From: Brassicibacter mesophilus | Lineage (GTDB): Bacteria; Bacillota; Clostridia; Tissierellales; Proteiniboraceae | Assembly (NCBI RefSeq): GCF_050433385.1 | Contig: NZ_JBNPXI010000003.1 | Location: forward strand, 124,001 to 188,000 | DNA: 64,000 nt | Direction of reading: 5' to 3' | Part shown: positions 58,551 through 64,000 of the stretch, piece after piece | Position numbering within the stretch: the first letter of the stretch is position 1 | Layout: each line of letters begins with the position of its first letter | Notes under the pieces: model-generated | Database searches by the model: none | What the model was told of the DNA's origin: nothing | What the model saw: only the letters and a program-made list of their open reading frames with translations | Made by a program: the position numbers and the translations under genes

Positions 58551-58598
58551 GCTAAGTGTCTTTTATCAATAAATATTGAAAAGGCACTTAGCTTTTTT
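58551..58598 (+). terminator. Rho-independent terminator of the iron-responsive operon
   Basis: GCTAAGTGTCTTTT (58551-58564) pairs with AAAAGGCACTTAGC (58579-58592) with one G-T pair, followed by TTTTTT. An inner CAAT/ATTG stem lies in the loop. Confidence 0.9.
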
Positions 58599-58805
58599 AT
58601 ACTCTCCAAAATCTTTTAAAACACAACAGCATCATATAAAAATTTATAAAAAGAAAGGGGATGTAAAACAGTGATGATGACTATGGAAGAAAGAGTGATT
58701 TGATCATCAACATTTGCCCTCTTGTTTATAAAGATCAAATATAATAATATATAGATTATTAGAAACACTAAATATGCAAAGCATTAAACAAAAAGGAATG
58801 ATAAG
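58599..58805. other. Intergenic stretch with a tiny ORF remnant
   Basis: Between the terminator and the YgiQ gene. AAAGGGGATG at about 58655-58664 precedes GTGATGATGACTATGG, a ten-codon frame (58671-58703) that looks like a remnant. I see no RNA element and only AT-rich sequence otherwise. Confidence 0.3.
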
Positions 58806-60722
58806 ATGTTAAATTTTTTACCTATAAATAAACAAGATATGAAAGAACGAGGATGGGAACAGCTTGATTTTGTATTAGTTACAGGGGATGCATATGTTGA
58901 CCATCCTTCATTCGGAGTTGCAATAATAGGAAGATTTCTAGAAAGTAGAGGATATAAAGTTGGGATTATTGCTCAGCCTTGTTGGAAGGACGCTGAGGAC
59001 TTTAAAAAATTAGGAAGACCTAGACTAGCATTTTTAATAACTGGTGGTAACATAGATTCTATGGTCAATCACTATACAGTAGCAAAGAAAAAGAGGAGAG
59101 AAGATGCATACTCACCTGGGGGCAAAGCAGATCTTCGTCCGGACAGAGCTTCCATAGTTTATAGTCATAGAGCTAAAGAAGCCTATAAGAATATTCCGGT
59201 TATACTTGGTGGAATTGAAGCAAGCTTAAGAAGATTTGCACACTATGACTATTGGGATAATAAAGTCAGAAGATCAATACTTCTAGATGCAAAAGCTGAT
59301 ATTATAGTGTATGGAATGGGAGAAGGTCAAATAATTGAAATTGCAGAAGCATTAGAAAGTGGACTTCCTATTGAAGAAATAACATTCATTAAAGGAACCG
59401 TATACAAAACAAAAGACATAGATAGACCATATAAACCAATTATACTTCCATCATATGATGATATACTAGTATCTAAGGAAAAATATGCAGAAAGCTTTAT
59501 GACTCAATATGAGAATATGGATGCAATTACTGCTAAGCCGTTAGTAGAGCCATATAGAAATGTATATGTTGTACAAAACCCTCCTAATGAACCATTATCT
59601 CAATCTGAGCTAGATAGTGTGTATGCATTGCCATATATGAGAACATATCATCCTATATATGAGAAGGATGGTGGGGTTCCTGCTATAGAAGAAATAAAGT
59701 TCAGCGTTATAAGTAATAGAGGTTGTTTTGGAAGCTGCAATTTCTGTGCTCTTGCATTTCATCAAGGCAGAGTTGTTCAATCGAGAAGTCATCAATCCAT
59801 CGTATCAGAAGCAGAAAAAATTGTATGGGATCCAGACTTTAAAGGTTATATCCATGATGTAGGTGGACCGACTGCAAACTTCAGAGATAGGGCATGCGAA
59901 AAACAAGTCAAGTTTGGCGTTTGTAAAAATAAGCAGTGTCTTTTTCCAAAGCCTTGTAAACAGCTTAAAATAGACCATAAAGATTATCTTAATTTACTAC
60001 GAAAGCTTAGAGACCTTCCAAATGTGAAAAAAGTGTTTATCCGTTCAGGTATAAGGTATGACTATTTGATACATGACAAGGATGATGAGTTTTTCAGAGA
60101 GCTTTGTGAGCACCATGTAAGTGGACAGCTTAAGGTTGCACCTGAACATGTATCATCAAATGTCTTGGAGAAAATGGGTAAGCCGGGAAGAGAAGTATAT
60201 GAGAGATTTGTAAATAAATATAATAAGATAAATAAAGAGCTTGGAATGAACCAATTTTTAGTTCCATATCTTATGTCAAGTCATCCAGGATCTACACTTA
60301 AAGACGCCATAGAGTTGGCTGAATACTTAAGAGATTTAGGATATATGCCTGAGCAGGTACAAGATTTTTATCCGACGCCAGGGACGCTATCTACATGTAT
60401 GTATTATACAGAACTTGACCCTAGAAGCATGAAAAAGGTTTATATACCAAAGTCACCTCATGAAAAGGCAATGCAAAGAGCATTAATTCAGTATCGCAAG
60501 CCGCAAAATTATGAATTAGTTTATGAGGCACTTCAAAAAGCAAGCAGAATGGATTTAGTAGGCTTTGGAACTAAGTGTTTAATACGTCCTAGGAAACAGC
60601 AAAGAAATACAAAAAATACAGATAATATAAACAAGAAGAATGATAAATCTAGAAAGTTCTCGCGTTCACAAAAAAATCAAAAAAATAAATCTATAAAAGG
60701 TAAATCAAAAAAACAAAGATAA
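58806..60722 (+). CDS. YgiQ family radical SAM protein
   Basis: 638 residues. N-terminal 200 residues: WEQLDFVLVTGDAYVDHPSFG, then AIIGRFLESRGYKVGIIAQP, the B12-binding-like Rossmann part of YgiQ. The radical SAM cysteines are C307, C311 and C314 in NRGCFGSCNFCALAFHQGR. Further DVGGPTANFRDRAC and VAPEHVSSNVLEKMGKPG are family marks. The last 40 residues are a lysine/asparagine-rich tail. The family's function is not settled. ATG behind AAAAAGGAATGATAAG. Possible link to the cobalamin island is only positional. Confidence 0.92.
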   Translation: MLNFLPINKQDMKERGWEQLDFVLVTGDAYVDHPSFGVAIIGRFLESRGYKVGIIAQPCWKDAEDFKKLGRPRLAFLITGGNIDSMVNHYTVAKKKRREDAYSPGGKADLRPDRASIVYSHRAKEAYKNIPVILGGIEASLRRFAHYDYWDNKVRRSILLDAKADIIVYGMGEGQIIEIAEALESGLPIEEITFIKGTVYKTKDIDRPYKPIILPSYDDILVSKEKYAESFMTQYENMDAITAKPLVEPYRNVYVVQNPPNEPLSQSELDSVYALPYMRTYHPIYEKDGGVPAIEEIKFSVISNRGCFGSCNFCALAFHQGRVVQSRSHQSIVSEAEKIVWDPDFKGYIHDVGGPTANFRDRACEKQVKFGVCKNKQCLFPKPCKQLKIDHKDYLNLLRKLRDLPNVKKVFIRSGIRYDYLIHDKDDEFFRELCEHHVSGQLKVAPEHVSSNVLEKMGKPGREVYERFVNKYNKINKELGMNQFLVPYLMSSHPGSTLKDAIELAEYLRDLGYMPEQVQDFYPTPGTLSTCMYYTELDPRSMKKVYIPKSPHEKAMQRALIQYRKPQNYELVYEALQKASRMDLVGFGTKCLIRPRKQQRNTKNTDNINKKNDKSRKFSRSQKNQKNKSIKGKSKKQR

Positions 60723-60731
60723 GTGTTCATT

Positions 60732-60771
60732 TTAAGCCTACTGTATTTGATACAGCAGGCTTAATTTTTTT
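60732..60771 (+). terminator. Rho-independent terminator after the YgiQ gene
   Basis: TTAAGCCTACTGTA (60732-60745) pairs with TACAGCAGGCTTAA (60751-60764), one mismatch, then seven Ts. Confidence 0.9.
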
Positions 60772-60902
60772 AAAAATATGAGACCATTAATTTTTTTACG
60801 GAGGAAAAAAACATCTTATGTAGAAATATATGGTTATATTACTTTTAACAAAATTCACAATATCATAACTTGATTTTTAACGTCATGTTGGAGGTGTGAT
60901 AC

Positions 60903-62549
60903 TTGCCAAATCTTCATATTTCATACATAAAAGAATCCATTTGTGGTTTATGTAGAAATATTCCTGACAAATATAAAAAAGAATTCTCTGAAGAGATTCT
61001 TGAAGCCAATTTGATCAAAGAAGGTAAAATTTCTATTATTCTTCTATTTCTAAATATCCTATTGATAATTTTTGATTGTACTTTTCTAATTGATGAATGG
61101 TCATATAGACCAGCATACAAATATTTATTCTATTCTCATGTATGTATAGTAGTGTTCTTATCACTATTCATTTTATTATTTCACTTAAGAAATAAAACAA
61201 TATTTACAAGAATTAGTTGCTTTACAAGAATATTAGAGCTAGGATGTATTGTCATTAATCTAATGTGGTGTGTCTTTTTATCAGTTAATGCTCAGCTTAT
61301 ACATAATCAGATATCGGCATATATTATAGGTGTATTTTATGTAGCTTCTGCTTTAACAATCAATCCTTTTTACAGCTTAATTATTTATGTTTCAACCTAT
61401 CTATTTTTTATAATAGGCCTTTTACGTGTTCAAGATGACCCGGCACATTTGATAGGTAATATAGTAAATTCATTGTTTATTTTAATACTTGCATTTACTA
61501 TTTCTAAGTTTAGATATAATGCATATATTACGGATTTTATTAATAGAAAGATTATACGAGAAAATAATAAGGATTTAGATAACTTTGCAAAAGAATTAGA
61601 ATACATGGTAGAAAAAAGAACAGTAGAATTAACTGAAGCTAACGAACGTTTGATTAAAGAGATAAATATGAGGCATGAGATTGAGTTACAAGCTATGAAG
61701 GCAAGACTTCTTTGTGAAGAAAAAACAAGAATACTAAATGAAGCTTTAGAGTATGACAAGCTTAGGACATCATTTTTTGCGAACATTTCACATGAATTAA
61801 AAACACCTTTAAATGTAATATATTCTACCCAACAAATGTTAGCGAAAATATTAATAGATGACAAAAGTAAATATGATGAATACAAAGCTAGTAAGTATAT
61901 AAACTTAATTAAGCAAAATTGTTACAGATTAGTACGACTAATAGGTAATCTTATTGATATAACAAAAATTGATGCAGGCTATTTTGATGTAAATTTTGGA
62001 AACTATGATATTGTTAAATTAGTTGAAGACATTGCTTTGTCAGTAGCAGAATATGCTGAGAATAAGAATATAAATCTAATTTTTGATACAGAGATTGAAG
62101 AAAATTTGATCGCTTGTGATCCTGATAGAATAGAACGTATTATATTAAATTTATTGTCAAATGCAATAAAATTTACCCCTAAAGATGGATGCATTTATGT
62201 AAATGTACATACAAGTATAGACTATGTAGACATATCAGTAAAAGATACTGGAATAGGCATACCAAAAGATGTACAAGATATAATATTTGGCAGGTTTATT
62301 CAAGCTGATAATAAGAATAAAGATGTAAAGGAAGGTAGTGGAATAGGATTAGCATTAGTAAAATCTCTGGTTGAAATGCATGGTGGCTATATATCACTTA
62401 TAAGCGATATTGGAAAAGGAAGCGAATTTATAATACATTTACCCAATCATATATTAGAAGTTAGTGATACTGAAAAGACAGATTCCGATTACTATAGAGA
62501 TCAAAAAATAGAAAATATCAATATTGAATTTTCTGATATATATTCCTGA
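60903..62549 (+). CDS. Membrane sensor histidine kinase (orphan)
   Basis: 548 residues from a TTG behind GGAGGTGTGATAC. Residues about 40-210 contain six membrane segments of an integral sensing domain without a large extracellular loop. A coiled coil follows (about 215-285, VEKRTVELTEANERLIKEI). The phosphorylated histidine is H297 in FFANISHELKTPLNVIY. The ATPase domain has the N-box NLLSNAIKFTP near residue 417, G1 DTGIGIP near 447 and G2 EGSGIGLALVKSL near 477. No response regulator is adjacent. A weak hairpin (GGCAGAAA/TTTCTGTC, 62554-62572) follows. Confidence 0.92.
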   Translation: MPNLHISYIKESICGLCRNIPDKYKKEFSEEILEANLIKEGKISIILLFLNILLIIFDCTFLIDEWSYRPAYKYLFYSHVCIVVFLSLFILLFHLRNKTIFTRISCFTRILELGCIVINLMWCVFLSVNAQLIHNQISAYIIGVFYVASALTINPFYSLIIYVSTYLFFIIGLLRVQDDPAHLIGNIVNSLFILILAFTISKFRYNAYITDFINRKIIRENNKDLDNFAKELEYMVEKRTVELTEANERLIKEINMRHEIELQAMKARLLCEEKTRILNEALEYDKLRTSFFANISHELKTPLNVIYSTQQMLAKILIDDKSKYDEYKASKYINLIKQNCYRLVRLIGNLIDITKIDAGYFDVNFGNYDIVKLVEDIALSVAEYAENKNINLIFDTEIEENLIACDPDRIERIILNLLSNAIKFTPKDGCIYVNVHTSIDYVDISVKDTGIGIPKDVQDIIFGRFIQADNKNKDVKEGSGIGLALVKSLVEMHGGYISLISDIGKGSEFIIHLPNHILEVSDTEKTDSDYYRDQKIENINIEFSDIYS

Positions 62550-62718
62550 AAAAGGCAGAAATAATTTCTGTCTTCTTTATTTTAAAAATTTATTTTGGTT
62601 AAAATAAAAATACACTAATATACTAGAAGGATTAAGTTTCACTTTATATTTGATTTTTAAGCTGAATGTGATAAAATAAGCCTTGTTGAAAAATTCTAAA
62701 AAAGAAAGAGGAATTACA

Positions 62719-64000
62719 TTGAATAAACAAAGGAACGATATTAGAAATATAGCAATAATTGCCCACGTAGATCATGGTAAGACTACATTAGTGGATGAAT
62801 TATTAAAGCAAAGTGGAACTTTCAGGTCAAATCAAGTAGTACAAGAGAGAGTTATGGATTCGAATGACTTAGAAAGAGAAAGAGGAATTACAATATTATC
62901 AAAAAATACTGCTGTTCACTATAAAGGTACGAAGATAAATATAGTAGATACTCCAGGACATGCTGACTTTGGCGGAGAGGTTGAGCGTGTTTTAAAAATG
63001 GTTAGTGGTGTTGTACTTGTGGTAGATGCATTTGAAGGTCCAATGCCACAGACAAAGTTTGTTTTAAAAAAGGCATTAGAACTAAACCTTCCAGTTATAG
63101 TATGTATCAATAAAATAGATAGACCAGAAGCTAGACCTAATGAGGTTATAGACGAAGTTCTAGAATTATTCATAGAGCTAGGAGCTAATGATGATCAGCT
63201 TGATTGTCCTTTTGTATATGCTTCAGCTAAAAACGGAACTGCATCGTTATCACCTGATAAGCAGGATGAAAACATGGAGGCACTTTTTGAAACTGTACTT
63301 GAGTTTATACCTGCACCACAAGGTGATGAGAATTATCCTCTACAGGTATTAATTTCAACTATAGACTATAATGAATATGTTGGAAGAATAGGTGTTGGGA
63401 AGATAGAAAGAGGTACTATTAGAGTAAATCAAGATGCAGTTATGATTAATGCAGAAAAGTCTGATGAAGTAAAAAAAGTAAGAATAACAAAAATTTATGA
63501 ATTTGAAGGATTAAATAGAGTAGAGGTACAGGAATCTAAGATAGGAAGTATAATTGCAGTTTCAGGTGTAGAAGGAATCCATATAGGAGATACAATATGT
63601 GATGTATCTACACCAGAGGCTTTACCATTTGTCAAGATATCAGAGCCAACTATTGCTATGACATTCTCTGTAAATAACAGTCCTTTTGCAGGTCAAGAGG
63701 GTAAATTTGTTACATCAAGACAAGTAAGAGATAGATTGTTTAAGGAACTTAATACAGATGTAAGCTTAAGAGTAGAAGAAACAGACTCTACAGATGCATT
63801 CAAGGTATCAGGAAGAGGTGAGCTTCATTTATCTATTCTAATTGAAACAATGAGAAGAGAAGGATATGAGTTCCAAGTATCAAAGCCAGAGGTATTATTT
63901 AAAACTATAGATGGTAAAAAATGTGAACCTATGGAAAGAGTTACTATAGATGTACCTGAAGAGTTTGTTGGATCAGTTATAGAAAAGTTGGGAAGAAGAA
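62719..64000 (+). CDS. typA: Translational GTPase TypA/BipA (5' part; runs off the window)
   Basis: First 427 codons of a protein usually near 600-610 residues; about a third is beyond the window. TTG start at 62719 behind AAAGAGG. G1 IAHVDHGKTTLVDELL near residues 14-29, the switch ERERGITILSKNTAVHY near 53-69, G3 DTPGHADFGGEVERVL, G4 NKIDRPEARPNEV. Domain II begins near residue 205 (LQVLISTIDYNEYVGRIGVG) and the EF-G-like domain near 300 (MTFSVNNSPFAGQEGKFVTS, SGRGELHLSILIETMRREG). It binds the ribosome and helps growth under stress and low temperature. Confidence 0.97.
   Translation, partial: MNKQRNDIRNIAIIAHVDHGKTTLVDELLKQSGTFRSNQVVQERVMDSNDLERERGITILSKNTAVHYKGTKINIVDTPGHADFGGEVERVLKMVSGVVLVVDAFEGPMPQTKFVLKKALELNLPVIVCINKIDRPEARPNEVIDEVLELFIELGANDDQLDCPFVYASAKNGTASLSPDKQDENMEALFETVLEFIPAPQGDENYPLQVLISTIDYNEYVGRIGVGKIERGTIRVNQDAVMINAEKSDEVKKVRITKIYEFEGLNRVEVQESKIGSIIAVSGVEGIHIGDTICDVSTPEALPFVKISEPTIAMTFSVNNSPFAGQEGKFVTSRQVRDRLFKELNTDVSLRVEETDSTDAFKVSGRGELHLSILIETMRREGYEFQVSKPEVLFKTIDGKKCEPMERVTIDVPEEFVGSVIEKLGRR

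Noticed and set aside
1..64000. tRNA, rRNA, insertion sequences, prophage genes and toxin-antitoxin pairs
   Set aside because: I looked for tRNA-like arms, transposase motifs, integrases, terminases and typical antitoxin pairs on both strands and found none I could support.

Overview
The window is AT-rich, with mostly ATG, TTG and GTG starts behind AGGAGG-type ribosome binding sites. It carries a full anaerobic (early cobalt insertion) cobalamin pathway and other low-GC Gram-positive families. This fits an anaerobic member of the Clostridia. No rRNA or tRNA gene was seen, so the species cannot be fixed. Almost every gene is on the + strand; the one clear exception is a DtxR-type regulator near 51.6 kb.

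Region 1 (1-10.2 kb) is a run of single, unrelated genes, each with its own ribosome binding site and separated by 100-420 bp spacers. They include a histidine-phosphatase-like protein, three GNAT acetyltransferases, two SAM methyltransferases, a flavin-reductase-like protein, a uridine-kinase-like P-loop protein, an AraC/GyrI regulator, a DUF1848 protein and small hypothetical proteins. The spacers hold inverted repeats and short gene remnants, which gives the region the look of an acquired, gene-by-gene array. Region 2 (10.2-13 kb) is a ykkC-family RNA leader in front of a three-gene ABC-2 transporter. Region 3 (13.1-15.1 kb) has a DUF4184 membrane protein and two exported proteins of unknown function.

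Region 4 (15.1-48.2 kb) is the core of the window. A consensus promoter and a cobalamin riboswitch precede a 22-gene run: cbiP, cbiB, cobD, a BtuFCD-like importer, cobU, cobS, cobC, cbiA, a probable alpha-ribazole transporter and kinase (cblT, cblS), then cbiC, D, E, T, L, F, G, H, J and X. A second consensus promoter and cobalamin riboswitch precede a second BtuFCD-like importer, an ABC-2 transporter, the cobalt importer cbiMNQO, and hemA, the precorrin-2 dehydrogenase, hemC, a cobA-hemD fusion, hemB and hemL. Together these convert glutamyl-tRNA to precorrin-2, import and insert cobalt, build the corrin ring, and attach the aminopropanol arm and lower ligand. Not found here are cobT, a corrinoid adenosyltransferase and a threonine kinase. 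The cblT/cblS pair offers a route that bypasses cobT by salvaging alpha-ribazole.

Region 5 (48.2-51.3 kb) has a NUDIX hydrolase and an ArsR-type regulator/MFS transporter pair whose promoter overlaps two near-identical palindromes. Region 6 (51.4-58.6 kb) looks like an iron- or siderophore-responsive island: a DtxR-like repressor, an AraC regulator, a small translationally coupled ORF, two ABC half-transporters of the IrtAB/YbtPQ type and a MATE transporter. Four palindromes with the shared core GTTAG-N6-CTAAC lie before its transcription units. Region 7 (58.8-64 kb) has a YgiQ-type radical SAM protein, an orphan sensor kinase and the 5' part of typA/bipA, which runs off the window.
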